Of a DNA stretch of 64,000 nucleotides, positions 34,836 through 48,406 are shown piece after piece. The notes under the pieces are model-generated. The model was not told where the DNA came from and searched no databases. It saw nothing but the letters and a program-made list of their open reading frames with translations. The DNA comes from Ustilaginoidea virens (lineage: Eukaryota; Ascomycota; Sordariomycetes; Hypocreales; Clavicipitaceae). The translations under genes and the position numbers were made by a program. The stretch covers positions 1,302,001-1,366,000 of the forward strand of contig NC_057317.1 of the NCBI RefSeq assembly GCF_000687475.1, in the 5' to 3' direction. Position 1 is the stretch's first letter; each line of letters opens with the position of its first letter.

Positions 34836-35420
34836 AGTAGTAGCATCAGGGGTAATTGGCTCTATCGTAGTAGCCTAATTATCATCGAGTAAGGGGGCAA
34901 ATCGCTATAGCCTTTCAGGTAGTGCCGGTTGTAATATTGATAATCGTGATCGTACTATAGTATTGAGAGGAGGGTTTAAGAGATAAGGGGGGGGGGGATA
35001 TATTGCAAGGAGTGCAATATTCGATCTAAAAGGGGCTTTTATCTATAAGGGTAAAAAGAAAGAAGAGAAGGGGTTAGTTAGTAATATAACCATTCAACGG
35101 AATAGGTTATTTGCCTCCTATAGTAAGCAGGTGACCGTTTAATAGAATAGGTTAGCCGCCTCCTATATATACTAAGGGTATCTTTAAAGATCGTAATAGT
35201 TAGTATATTTTCTTCCTTTGTAATAGACAAAGATAGAAGAGGTCTACATCGTTCTTCCAATTAGTTGGCAGCGTAACCATTCAACGGAATAGGTTATCTG
35301 CCTTCCTAATTAGCACGATTTGCAACGGAAATCATCTCTTTAAGTAAATCTTACTAATCTATAATGAAACCGTCTTTACGGGATATTATCCTATAAATAG
35401 TGTCTATCACTACTAATCAG

Positions 35421-35761
35421 TATTGATATAAACTCGGGGTACCTAGTTGTACGTAGGGTTGCGCGCGTGGTATTATATACCGTGAGGTCACCAAGTAAAG
35501 GGTTTATTAACTTTACTAATGACTGAATATCTAAAAGGAAAGAAAGGAAGCAAAAGAGGGTAATTACACGATATGGCCTTTTTGTGCGTGTGCTGTTGTC
35601 ACATGCATCGGCGCAGTCGGGCCGGGCTGCCCGCGTGCCCTACCGGGCTCAGGGGTAAAGGGGCAAAAGGGGCCAAAGTGGCCACATCGTGCGCATCGGG
35701 TGTGCGCGGCACATCCGTCGCAATATGCCCAATTGGGCACCTTGCGACAGCGATTCCGACA
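35421..35761 (-). repeat. 5' LTR of copia element B1
   Basis: 341 bp, TGTCGG.. on the minus strand, ending ..TATATCAATA at 35421 (CA to TA). The right TSD copy in A2 is CCAAT at 35762-35766. Confidence 0.92.
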
Positions 35762-38259
35762 CCAATAGAGGCTACTATTCCTAATATAGCCCAACCACCA
35801 TAGAGGGCCCCGGTCACCCTCGACCCAGCCCTAGCAGCTGATACTAAGTATCAAAAGCTGCTATTACTAGCCGGACTTTGGCATATCCGGCTTAGGCATA
35901 TCGGAATCCAACTTTTAAAGAAAACCTGTGCATTAACTATAGGGTTACCTGATCTTAGTAAGGTAAAGGATTCTGATTTTAACTGTATTGCCTATAAAAG
36001 GGCAAAGTTAGTTCGGCGTTTTACATCAGGGGCTATACTAGACCTGATGCACTATTTAGATATTATAGAGGGCGATATCTTCTAAATCAACCCTCTACCA
36101 TACAATAAACGCCCTATTTGCCTTATCTTAGTAGACCGGAAATCACGCTTCCGTTAGGTGCATTTACTACCCAATAAGGAAGGACCCACGGTATTCCTAG
36201 TATTATAGGGGTTTTTCCAAGGTCTTAGGAATCGCTACGGCAAATCAGCTATTAAATTCCACTATAATAGTGGCAAGGAAATCAACGACGTCATTACAGC
36301 CTGGCTAGCTCTTAAGGGCATAGATTTTTTAACCTCTTCCCCTTATATTCATAAGTAAAATAGGTTAATAGAATGCTCTATACAGGTTATTATTGACCGA
36401 CTTAGAGCTACTATACTTTGGTCTCGGTTACCTTCTTACCTTTAGTCTATAGTAATTCTTGGTATTACTACCTTAGTAAATCTAATAGTAGTTATAAACC
36501 GTTCCTCGTTACCTTTCGAGGAATTAAAGAAGGACTTTCCGGAAATTATGCATTACTACCTACCCGACCTTACTAGCTTTAGGGCTATTAGTGCGGCTGT
36601 AGAGGTGCTAATCCCTCCAGAAAAACGGGTCATCAGCCATAAGCTGGCCCCCCGGACCGAGTCAGGTAGGTTACTAGCTACGCTAGGTAACGGCACCTAC
36701 CTTATCTACATCCCATATCGCCGGGTCGTCACTAAGACCTCTTTTATTACTTTCACCTACCAAAATGAAGGTATAGGCCTTATTTTAAGTGGCCTAGAGG
36801 GCACTTTTGATTTCCAACCGCCTTCTAATTTAGAAGGGGTAAATAACGACCAAATTGCTTTAGAAGAGCCTATTTGGAAGTCGCCTCGCCTAAATATGCC
36901 TATTTCGTCTAAGACCGACGGTATAGGCCTAATCGAAGGCATAGGCCTAATACAGCACACGGATCCACCACAACTAGTAGGCCCACTACAACCAATGGGC
37001 CTACTACAACCAGTGGGCCTACCACCAATTGGCCCGCCACAGCACTCTGCAATATTTCCTAGCAATTCGCCGTCTTTCGATTCCAAATCACTTCAGCCTA
37101 ACTCAGCTTTTCAGCTTAGGTAAGACGGTCCTTTTTCACCGGCTAAAGAAAATGCAGCCTTTTCCCATACAAAAAGGCTGTAAATACTAAGAAATACAGA
37201 AAGCTCTCGTCACTAGGAATCTTAACTACCGAGATTTTCCGAATCCGTTATAAAAGTGGGTATACCCCGCATATATGAAAATTCTGACTCGCCCTATATA
37301 GCAAATTTTTAATGGTCCGAATCTCAAAGCCCCATACATACTGATTTTCTGCGACTTTCCGATATAATAGATTCTGCCTTTTCGCCCGGCTTCCTAGTAA
37401 ATATAGCATTTCGCCATAGTAAAACGCTGCCTACACTAGAATATCTGAAATTCGAGAGTCTAAATATCGCCTTAAATAAGAGACCGTAGGAGAAAATGTT
37501 TCGAGTATCAGAAAAGGTGCCTATTCAGCCATACCAGGTTAGGGCTACTAGGGGTAGAATTCAAGGAAGAATACAGCCACGGATATAAGACGTATAAGGT
37601 ATCCTAGGTTATAAATACTATAGGTCACTTTTAGACCTATAGACTAACGACCAACAGTCTGATTAATAGTCTGACCTATAGACTAACTAATAGGGTGCTT
37701 TCCTACCCACTCAGCCGGAAAACAACGGCATTTTCGGGTTCCCACCCACCCAGCCGAAAAACGACCAGATTTTCGGATACCCAGGCAGCCCCCTAAAGGC
37801 TCCCACATAGGATTTCCCCCCTTCCTATGCTTTTTACCAGCAAATATACGATATTTGCTATGCAGCAAAGATTAAGGCTGCAAAACAGGCCCCAGAAGAT
37901 ATGCCTAATAGCTGGAAGGAAGTCTTATATAACCCACATAAGGATAGCTGGGTTAAGGCCTTATTTTCGGAATTCGAGCAATTAATCGATTTAAATATCT
38001 TCCAATTTATACCAAAGGCTAGTATTCCTACTAGTAGGAAGATATTGCGCAACCGGCCTGTTTTTCGTATAAAGAAAGATGCGAATAATAACCCGGTTAA
38101 ATATAAGGCACGATTAGTTGTCAAAGGCTTTATGCAGGTATCTGGGCAAGACTTTACGGAGACCTATGCCTCTACTTCGATCCCACCAATATAGAGGATT
38201 ATCCTTACTCTTGCTGCTGCAAATAATTGGGAAATAGAGCAGATCGACTTTATTAGTGC
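35762..38259 (+). mobile_element. Copia family A element A2, central part (resumes after B1)
   Basis: A2 continues exactly where it broke off (CCAATAGAGGC..) with a pseudogenic frame: GAG-pre-integrase (RLRHIGIQLLKKT, about 35900), integrase core, a linker of PxxGLxxP repeats (about 36950-37040), and the start of reverse transcriptase (about 37870-38259). The open piece 36548-37123 is the longest intact part. It is broken at 38260 by A3 in mid-reverse transcriptase; AGTGC (38255-38259) is the left TSD. Confidence 0.9.
36548..37123 (+). pseudogene. Integrase C-terminal region and linker of A2 Pol
   Basis: 191 open codons of the family A polyprotein: the YYLPDLTSFRAISAAVEVLI segment after the integrase core, then the linker of GLIQ..PP.L.GPL.P-type repeats before reverse transcriptase. 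It survives as an open frame but has no start or stop of its own; flanking codons carry RIP-type stops. It is not an independent gene. Confidence 0.75.
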
Positions 38260-38985
38260 TGTTGCAAAATGGTGACTCAGAACACTGTTGGAAAGTATAC
38301 TAAGTACCGACAGTGGCGTACAAAGCGTTGCAGAATAAAACAAGCTGGTTAAAGATTAAAAACGCACACACGGGGTTGACCAGAGCAAAGATATCAGGGA
38401 AATCTGATTCTAATTGTTGGTAACTATTCTAGCTAGAAAGAGGGAATTTTAGGCATATTTCTACCATCTTGAAAAAGTGGTTAAAAATAATGAAAAACCG
38501 CAAAAATAGCGAAAAACCCGACGAAAAGTCGGTCTGCCCAACCGTGCCCAGTCTATGCCTAATATCCTACCCAGTGCATACCCAACCAAGCCCAGTGGCT
38601 TATAGCGGTATGCCGGATGCCCTATAACAGCCTGCCGTACGGGCCGGAAGCCCTATATCGATCTGCCGTAAATGACCGGTGTAGCGGGTGACTGTATATA
38701 GAAGGCCGAAAGTGCTGGTATTAGCAAGGTTTGCCCATTTGGTAATCCCGTAGAAATGCGCCGCCTATTGTGGGCCCTGTGGCCCGCTGTGACCGGCCGC
38801 TGTGGCCGGCTGTGGGGCGCTGTGCCGGTGCCGTGACCGGCGCTGTGGACTACTGTAATCGGCGTTATGGGGCACTGTGCCCCACCATAGCGCCTGGTAT
38901 AGCCACCGCGATATCTCAACGTAGAGACGTCGTACGGTAGCGAGACCAGTACCAAAATACAGCTAAAAAGGCGCTGATTTCAACA
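38260..38985 (-). repeat. 3' LTR of copia element A3
   Basis: 726 bp, TGTTGCAAAATGG at the left and ..GCTGATTTCAACA at the right on the plus strand, followed by CCCCCTCTG (polypurine tract on the minus strand). Confidence 0.93.
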
Positions 38986-39071
38986 CCCCCTCTGATTAGC
39001 AACATAGCTAATCCTAGCGTTAGAATAAAAGAAAGAAACCCTATAAAAAATCAGAAAAAAAGATGATAATG

Positions 39072-42000
39072 CTATAGGGATTGCAGCCCTAATAGCTGCC
39101 GAAATATAGGGAATTTCGGGCTTAGAAGTGGTTTGGTGAGTCTATCTACAGGCATATCCATCGTGGGTAAATAAGATATTTTTACCAGGCCACTGTAGGC
39201 CTTCTCATATATATACCGGAATTTAAGCAAGGTATACTTAGTGCGGGCATGCTGATTTAGGTCATTTGCGTTTAAAATAGACCCTTAGTTATCGCAATAC
39301 AGTAGTATCGGGCGTTGAATATCGACCTAGATTTCTTTAAATAAATTAGATATCTATTCTACTTCGCGAAGCGCCTTAAGCATTACATCAGACTCGGCTT
39401 TAAGCGTTAATAAAACCACAGTCGAAGACCGTTTTAACCTCCAGCTAATAGGTCCACTATTCAAGGTAGTAAGATAACCACCAGTGGACTTCGAAGTCAG
39501 CCGGCACCCAGCAAAATCGCTATCAGAAAATGCAGCTAATACTACAGTAGCTTTAGCGGCTCGGTAACGGTAATAAATGGCTGTATTTGCCGTACTAGCT
39601 AAATAGCGAAAAGCGCCCTTAGCAGCATTAAGCTATATAATGGAAGCCTGTTGCATATATCGTGACAGGTATTGCGTTAGAAAGGCAAGGTCAGGTCTTA
39701 ACATCATCATCAACCACATCGATATCCCTACCAGCTGCTAAAATAAGTATTAATTACTAGCATCCAGCGGCATATCGTCAGCCTCAGCAAGTATACCGGG
39801 CTATAGCGGGATTAGATGCGGTCGTGCGTCCTTAAGGTTGAATTTCTCAAGGACTTCCGCAATAAATTGCGATTAGTGCAGCCATAATAGGCCCTTTTTT
39901 CTATCCCTAATAATCTATACTCCTAGAAAGAAGGAGGCAGGTCCTTAGTCTTCTATAGCATAAACCTTATGGAATTTGGCCTTAAGCTGGTTAATATAGC
40001 TAAGGTCCAGACCGATAATCAAGCAGTCATCTATATAGGTCACAATAAAGGTATGCATTCCTTTATTATAGAAGACGGCAGTATCAGAAAGTAACGGCTT
40101 AAAACCCTCTTATACTAAAAGGTCTTTTAATTATAACTGCTATTTGCAAAGGCCTTATTTTAGCCCATATAAGGCTTTCTTCAATAGTATAACCTATAAT
40201 ATAGAGGGGTTATATCCAACCTTAGTAAGCAAGGCTAAAAGTCGACGATGCTACTAGTCAGACCATAAGGCTGGGTTAGGTAAAAGTAGGCTTTCTGCAA
40301 ATTCTAGAAAACCAGCTGGAATCTCCATATAAATCGTCTCCAGTAGTTCACTATTTAGAAAGGCACTAATAAAGTCGATCTGCTCTATTTCCCAGTTATT
40401 TGCAGCAGCAAGAGCAAGGATAATCCTCCATATTAGTAGGATTAAAGTAGAGGTATAGGTCTCCGTAAAGTCTTACCTAGATACCTGCATAAAGCCTTTG
40501 ATAACTAATCGTACCTTATATTTAACCGGGTTATTATTCGCATCTTTCTTAACGCGAAAAACAGGCCGGTTACGCAATATTTTCCTACTAGCAGGAACAC
40601 TAGTCTTAGGAATAAATTAGAAGACATTTAAATCGATTAATTACTCGAATTCCGAAAATAAGGCTTTTACCTAGCTATCCTTATATAGGCTATATAAGAC
40701 TTCCTTCTAGCTATTAGGCATACCTTCTAGGGCCCGTTTTGCAGCCTTAATCTTTACTGCACAGCAAATATCGTATATTTGCTGGTAAAAAGCATAGGAA
40801 GGGGGGAAATCCTATATGGGAGCCTCTAGGGGGCTGCCTGGGTATCCGAAAATTCTGTTATTTTTCGGCTAGGTGGGTGGGAACCCGAAAATGCCGTTAT
40901 TTTCCGGCTGGGTAGGTAGGAAAGCACCCTATTAGTCAGTCTATAGGTTAGACTATTGGTCAGACTATTAGTCGTTAGTCTGTAGGTCTAAAAGTAACCT
41001 ATAGTATCCATAACCTAGGATACCTTGCACGTCTCGTATCTATAGCTGCATTCTTCCTCGAATTCTACCCCTAATAGCCCTAACCTAATATGGCTGAATA
41101 GGCACCTTTTCTAATACTCGAAACATTTTCTCCCACAGTCTCTTATTTAAGGCGATATCTGGACTCTCGAATTTCAGATATTCTAGTATAGGTAGCGTTT
41201 TACTATAGCGAAATGCTGTATTTACTAAAAAGCCGGGCGAAAAGGCAGAATCTATTATATCAGAAAGTCGCAGAAAATCAGTATGTATGGGGCTTTAAGA
41301 TTCGGACTATTGAAAATTTGCTATATAGGGCGAGTCAGAATTTTCATATATGTGGGGTATGCCTACTTTTATAATAGATTCGGAAAATCTCGGTGGTTAA
41401 GATTCCTAGTGACGAGAGCTTTCTGCATTTCCTAGCATTTGCAGCCTTTTTGTATAGGAAAAGGCTGTATTTTCCTTAGCCGGTGAAAGCGGACCGTCTT
41501 ACCTAAGCTGAAAAGCTAAGTTAGGCTAAAGCGATTTAGAATTAAAAGACGGCGAATTGCTGGGAAATATTGCAGAGTGCTGTGGCGGGCCAATTGGTAG
41601 GCCCACTAGTTGTGGCAGGCCTATTGGTTGTGGTAGGCCCGCTAATTATGGTGGATCCGTATGCTGTATTAGGCCTATTGGTTGTAGTAGGCCCGTGGGC
41701 TGTATTGGATCTGTAGCCTATAGTAGGCCTATGCCTTCGACTAGGCCTATACTATCAGTCTTAGACGAAATAGGCATATTTAGGCGAGGCGACTTCCAGA
41801 TAGGCTCTTCTAAAGTGATTTAATCGGCGTTTACCCCTTCTAAAATAGAAGACAATAGGAAGTCGAATTTGCCCTCTAGGCCACTTAAAATAAGGCCTAT
41901 ACCTTCATTTTAGTAGGTAAAAGTAATAAAAGAGGTCTTAGTGACGACCTAGCGATATAGGATATAGATAAGGTAGGTGCCGTTATCTAGCATAGCTAAT

Positions 42001-42790
42001 AACCTACCTGACTCGGTCCGGGGGGCCAGCTTATAGCTAATGACCCGTTTTTCTAGAGGGATTAGCACCTCTACAGCCGCACTAATAGCCCTAAAGCTAG
42101 TAAGGTCGGGTAGGTAGTAGTACGTAATTTCCGGAAAGTCCTTCTTTAATTCCTCGAAAGGTAATAAGGAACGGTTTATAACTATTATTAGATTTACTAA
42201 GGTAGTAATACTAAGAATCACTATAGACTAAAGGTAAGAAGGTAACCAAGACTAAAGTATAATAGCTTTAAGTCGGTTAATAATGACCTGTATAAAGCGT
42301 TCTACTAACCCATTTTGCTTATAAATATAAGGGGAAGAGGTTAAAAAATCTATGCCCTTAAAAGCTAGCTAGGCTGTAATAACGTTATTAATTTCCTTGC
42401 CACCATTATAGTGGAATTTAATAGCTGATTTACTATAGCGATTCCGAAGACCTTGGAAGAACCCCTATAATACTAGGAATACCGTAGGTCCTTCCTTATT
42501 GGGTAGTAAGTATACCTAACGGAAGTATGATTTCCGGTCAATTAAGATAAGGCAAATAGGACGTTTATTATATAATAGAGGGTTAATTTAGAAGATATCA
42601 CCCTCTATAATATCCAAATAATACATAGGGTCTAGTATAGCCCCTAATATAAAACGCCGAACTGACTTTACCCTTTTATAGGCGATACAGTTGAAATCAG
42701 AATTGTTTACCTTACTAAGATCAGGTAACCCTATAGTTAATGCATAGGTTTTCTTTACAAGTTAGATTCCGATATGCCTAAGCTGGATAT
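39072..42790 (-). pseudogene. Family A copia Pol, C-terminal part (A3)
   Basis: Runs from integrase (42790 leftward) through the linker (about 41580-41760), reverse transcriptase and RNase H to the TAG at 39074-39072. The catalytic YMDD reads YIDD (40026-40037, ATG to ATA). Numerous TAA/TAG stops. The frame continues upstream at 58203 across B2. Confidence 0.85.
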
Positions 42791-43129
42791 TGTTGGTTGC
42801 ATCAAGGGGTACCCAGTTGTACGTAGGGTTGCGCGCGTGGTATCAAGTACCGTAAGGTCACCGGTTAAAGGTATGATTACTTCTTTAATTATGACTGACT
42901 AACTAAAAGGAAAGAAAGGAAGCAAAAGAGTAATTACACGATATGGCCTTTTTGTGCGTGCCGTAGTCACGTGCATCGGCGCGGTCGGGCCGGGCTACCC
43001 GCGTGCCCTACCGGGCTTAGGGGCATAGGGGCAAAAGGGGCAAAAGTGGCCACATCGTACGCAACGGGTGTGCGCGGCACATCCGTCGCAATATGCCCAA
43101 TTGGGCACCTTGCGATAGCGATTCCGACA
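42791..43129 (-). repeat. 3' LTR of copia element B2
   Basis: 339 bp; TGTTGGTTGC at the left and ATTCCGACA at the right on the plus strand. A conserved 3' untranslated stretch follows (43130-43400). Confidence 0.92.
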
Positions 43130-43409
43130 CTGGCAGCTTCTCTTTTTATAGAAGCAAACATCGGAATCGCTAGGATATAAGGCGCACACATAGAAAGAAA
43201 AGTGCGGCGCGGTCTCGGCAGGTTATGCCGCCGATAACGCCGTCGCGCCGCGCGGCCGGCCTATATAGGCTCATACCGTACAGCCGGTATGTTGAATATC
43301 GCAGCCAAAATAAAGGGGCAGAAAAGGGGGCAGCATTACACACAACATTGAATATAGGAAAATCCACATACTTGCCACCCATGATATCACTAATACCTTC
43401 CAAACGCAG

Positions 43410-46400
43410 TCAGATATTGACCGGCCTCTTTACCCACCCTTCCACACGTATAATAGCCCTATTTTGGTCGACGAAGGTCTTAAGGGTTTTATTTAGCGTT
43501 CCCTTAGTTATTGCATCGGCGAGGTTATTATTCCCATTAATCCAGCGAATCTTATAGATTTCCCGGCGCTCGTATAACTATCGCAAGGCCATAATATCTA
43601 TTATAAGCCTCTTCTCTTTCGTAGTGCCTAGCTTAACAAGGCATTCGTACAACGAAAAAGAATCTATACATACCACCGTAGGAATCTTTAGTAGTCCCAA
43701 CCTGCTGGTAATCATATTGAGGGTCGTACCTATCGCATATGCGATATCGACCCCTTGTACCATACTATACAGCTCCGAAGCGAGTGCGCTGCGTGTTACA
43801 CGTTTACTTTTTGTAGAGCTGTAAGTAATGATGTTACCGGTCAGCTGGAAGGCGTTATTCGCAGTATCTACCTTATTCCCTAGTATAATCACGTAACCAA
43901 TCTAGGAGCTTAAATCTTTGTTGTTGGCAAAGGATCTGTCAATAAATACAAAGAGTTTGGCTGTAGTAAGGGCCAGATTGATGTACCGCAAGCTACGATC
44001 CTGGTTGTCATGCTGCCATTAAAGGCATTTATTTAACCTCGCGATATCTTTAGGGTCAGGTTGCTAGTATTATGCTGCGACAGATAGGTTAAAAGACGCC
44101 TCGGGCTAGCAGACCGTAGCTACGTAAGTACCGCAAGCGCGTTGCTCGATATAATTACGCTAGGCCGTAGGCGCATTCTTGTCGATGGTCGTAATCTTTA
44201 TATTTTGACCTTTCTGGCGTAATATTATATCGTTAGTATTGGCCGTCAGTATACACCCGTTGAATATCAGGGGCACGGTTAGTAATAGCTTCGTTTTAGG
44301 CTTAGCGTTAAAGCCTGCCTTAGTAAGCTCTAATTCTTCCTATTAGAAGAAGGCATTATCACTCAGGCTAAGGGTATCGTCAGTCTGCATACCTACGATA
44401 CCGAAGCATATGCTAGTATCGCCGGCATAGTTAGGAGCGTTAGTACGGTTAGTATCGTTATTACCGGCGGATATTAGCAAACAGGGGTCGTAGGTTGATA
44501 TAGTCATACCCAATTTCTCGCGATGGTGCCGGAAGTATATCGCCTACTAGTAGGTGCCTGCCTTAGCTATTCCGTATAGTAGCTTTACTACTTCTATGAT
44601 CGTATTATCGGGGTATTGATGTGCTATCTACTTAGGTAGCTTAGCGATAATCAATCTATTAAGGGTGGTGGATGACTGCATATAGGCCTATATGATATCA
44701 CGTATCCAGAGAAATAAGCCGTAAGAGCGTTATAGTAATAGGGCTAATAATATAAGTAACCGTTGACTAGCCCATTAGATTGTAGGGGACTGAGTTAATA
44801 TCAATTGCTTCTCGTCATCATTATAACCTTATATCATAAGCCTAGACTTCTTATACGGGGTGTCTATACCTTTGCCCTTGATTTCTCATACCATACATAA
44901 ATTAAAGAGGCATTAGGCTCTATATTTGCCGATATTAAAGGTAATAAATCGGAATATATCGCGGGCCTATAATGCTTCTACCTCTATACGGTCAGACTAT
45001 TCGAAAGGGTCTCCTAGGATTATAATCTTCCTTTCCCGATATAATTAACTAGCAAGCTGCAGGTCGGCTTGCTCTTTCGCGGTTAAGAAAGAGGCGTTAA
45101 TAACGGTATTAGAAGCGATAGTATTAATAAGAGCCTCTTCTTAGTCCTTATTAATCATAACGTCGGATACCACCCTTGCTGGTAATACTGGCCTGACTTA
45201 ATCAGGGCTAATAACTAGCGACGGATATATCGCGGCTACTAGTATCATCGCGGCTAGAGGTGCGGCTGCAGCCGGTATCCTGACTTCTAGCCTGCCGGGG
45301 CGGGCCAGGCCTTCGGGATAGACGATATCTTCGGGATCGGTATTACGGTCGGGGTCGTGGTTATATGGCTTAACAACTATTAACCGGAACTTAACGGGGC
45401 CATATAGCATCTGCATGATATAAGTCTCACCTTCGAGGCTGATTAGCCGGTACAGCCTATACCATCCACCCTTTTCTCTCTATACCTATACATCAGACTA
45501 TAGGGGTAGTCGGTAGATAGGCCACGTATTCGGGCCGTTTTATTAGGCGAAGGCATTGCAAACCTATCGCTTAGCGAGGCATTTCCTAGCTTCGTTAGTA
45601 GCCTTTCGTAATATCAAGGCATATTGTGATACTGATAGGCTAGGGGGTAAATCATCCGTAAGTCGGGGATACGCTCTAAAGACTAATAACGTGGGTACGA
45701 GGCCGTTAGGCCTAGCAGAATCATTAACGGCTTTAATAGCTAGCTATAGTTTCTATTCCCTTATTAATAGGTCGCCTACTTCTTTATTAACGATGGTATA
45801 GGCTCTGCGTAACGGGGCGTAGTATCTCTCGACTTTACCAATACTATAGTGGGCTTCGATAGGGATTTTATCCACATTAATAGAGAAAAGCCGGGCATTA
45901 TAGCGGAATTCGGCAGAGGCGAAGTTATATCCAGCATCGTGAACTATCCAATCCGGCGGGCTAAGGTAAGTATTAATCCAGCATTCCTTAAGAGCATTCT
46001 AAACGTCTCGGGCCTTCTATCTTTATAGATTAAGGAACCTAGCTGCCTAGAAGCTTATTGCGGCATCCATAATGTATAATACCGGCCGATTATCAATATA
46101 AAGGATATCTACGATTATCTCGTAGTTAAATTAGCGGTCATCCTTTAATGTGAATTTGAATCGGCTGGGTGCCTTTACGTTTATCTAGCATTGATGACAC
46201 ATATAGATGATACTTTCGATAATATTGCGGTCAATATCATCATAACCAGCCTATTGAAGTAATTTAGTAAACCTATTAATAGAGGGGTGCCCAAATCGAC
46301 GATAAAGCTAGCGGATCTCTTATAACGATAGATAGAAGGCTGCAGTATCCATGGCATTAAGAGTCCACTATAGATATCCCCATTTCCTAATAATAGGGAC

Positions 46401-47741
46401 CTTAATATCCCCTTAGATTAACAGGTTATCGATATTATTAAGCTTCACACCCATTCTATCTATATCCGTGATAGAATAAAGGAAGGGGGTGCCGCTATTA
46501 AGAACGTAAAATAGGATATTGCTGAATATCGTCGGGACATTCAGTATACCAGAAGATATGGCAGAGCCTGCGCCAAAATTCACTATATGCTTCTTATCAG
46601 TCGTCTCAATGGTCAGGGTTTTCATCAATCGCATTAGGGCCTTTACTTGACCTAAGCCTACTATTAATAGGCCGGAAGCGCCGGTATCCGGTAGGATTCC
46701 GCGGAAGGCATAATCACCGTAACGTTCTTCTTCTAGAAAGGCAGAATTACGGTTAGGTGGTGGTAAGGGCATTCGGAAGGGGTCAATTTGCAGGAAGGCG
46801 TGTCGGCATAATTCATCCTATAGGGCTTGCAATATTGCGATAGATGAAGAAGGTGACGGTTCTATTTGCATAAGGGCTAAGAAATACTAAGTGGCTATAA
46901 TTTGCGGTGCGATAGCGTCCTCTGTATCCCAATATATAACCCCTGCTATTATTACTTCAATATCTTCGGCGATATCATCAAAGTCGGCATTATTAAGGTA
47001 GCTTTAGTCGGCAGTCCCTTCGTATTCCTATAGGAAAACACAGAATTTCCTGTCATTAGGGGCGGTACAGTTAGAACGGTTCTTCAGCCATCGTGCCTTT
47101 AATTCTTATTATTCTTAGGCAGTATAGTTGGATGACTAATATCTTGATTTATCGCAAACGAAGCATTTTCTTTAATAGGGCCTGGCTGGAAAGGCGCGAT
47201 TCTGTTATTGCCGTTGAGGGGGTCCGTATCATTGGGGGCGTTAATACCGGTTATAGGATTAACTATATCTACGATCTATAAATAACGCTATATTGTCATC
47301 AATATCTTCAACATCCTGTTGTTGTTAATGCTACTATTGTTGAAGGAATTAATGCTATTAAGTCATATGGGTAGTCTCGTAGATGGAAAGGGATCGCTAT
47401 AGGTCAGCGGCAAGGCCTTCGAATGTAGAGGCATAACGATATATGGCCTGGCTATACTCAGGGGTATCCCTTATAGCATTAAGCACTTACCGATAAAGCT
47501 CTATATCAGCTGTAAAGGGGGGAAAAAGACCATAATATAGGCACTAAAGTTCCTCTAGTAGGATATTAAGGCATTCTAGCTTTAACTTATCGGGATATTT
47601 CGCGATAGTTAATTAGAGCGTTATTCTATTCCAATAGTGCAAATAGAATTGCTCTGTGCTCTTATTCTCGAAATAGCTCTTGACTTTATAGACTATATTA
47701 TCAAAAGTAAGGGTATCACGAATATATTCGATATTGTTAAA
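43410..47741 (-). pseudogene. Family B copia Pol (B2), RNase H to Gag body
   Basis: Best preserved family B coding region. The protease is intact as PDTGAS (near 46680) within an open 119-codon piece (46772-46413). Then come integrase, reverse transcriptase (about 44350-44700), and RNase H with an open 104-codon piece (43892-43578: SSTKSKRVTRSALASELYSM, typical of copia RNase H). The stop is TGA 43412-43410. Many RIP-type stops elsewhere. Gag continues past F at 55365. Confidence 0.85.
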
Positions 47742-47746
47742 GTAAT

Positions 47747-47990
47747 TGTAAAGGACTGGCCCTAGGGCGACTGCAAATAGGCGTCAATGATATGTATTAA
47801 ATAGACTAAAGAGGAAAGAAAAGGATCCAAGTAGGAACCTTCTATCTAGTCTATTTATATCCCGATCATGACACGTATTAGAGTCCTAGTATAGTCCTAT
47901 GACTCCGTCTGTTGCCCTTCTTAGGCTAGACGCGGGCGCAGCCCGAGTCCTAGCCATATTGTGGCGCGGGCGTAGCCCGAGCCCGTGACA
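47747..47990 (-). repeat. 3' LTR of gypsy element F
   Basis: 244 bp; on the minus strand TGTCACGGGC..CCTTTACA. It has imperfect GGGCTCGGGCTACGCCCGCG-type repeats near its start. It differs from the 5' LTR at about a dozen sites by eye, all transitions. Confidence 0.93.
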
Positions 47991-48406
47991 TACCCCCCTT
48001 CTCCTCCTTAGAGTCGGAAGAATAAACCATCCGAAATTATCCCCTTTATATATCGCCCCCCAATTAAGACCTCTCATAGCCCTCGAAAATAACCTCAATT
48101 AGATATATAGGATAACAATCGGGCGCATAGATATGCCAATATGTGACCGATGTGAATATAATGTGGACTAGAGTCGGTATGCTTTAGGCAGATGTAATAG
48201 AATCCTATCGAAGCCGGTCGTAATGCTATCAGCTGGAAGGAACCGTATTGCAGCTATCGCAGAGCAGAAAAATTTTATCGCTAGCCGTCGTTCAGGAATC
48301 CGTCTGCACTAAGGCTTCTTCCTTTATTTATTTCTATTTTGCACTTCTTCCTCTCTCTTTCCATCCCTATACCTACTATCATCAAGGCCATCATTCCTAA
48401 TAGTAA

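Larger units (their letters stand above)
20938..35761 (-). mobile_element. Copia family B element B1 (contains nested A1)
   Basis: Inverted LTRs 20938-21278 (3') and 35421-35761 (5'), both 341 bp, flank an internal region split by A1 at 24774-32342. Without A1 and its TSD copy the element is about 7.25 kb. The TSD in A2 is CCAAC (20933-20937) / CCAAT (35762-35766), one mismatch. A polypurine tract (AAAAAGAGAAG on the minus strand, about 21287-21297) precedes the 3' LTR. Confidence 0.92.
38260..42790 (-). mobile_element. Copia family A element A3, 3' part (interrupted by B2)
   Basis: Minus-oriented. 3' LTR 38260-38985 and polypurine tract, RNase H, reverse transcriptase and integrase up to 42790, where B2 is inserted (TSD GATAT). 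It resumes at 58203. Left TSD in A2 is AGTGC; the right TSD is lost because the 5' LTR is missing. Confidence 0.92.
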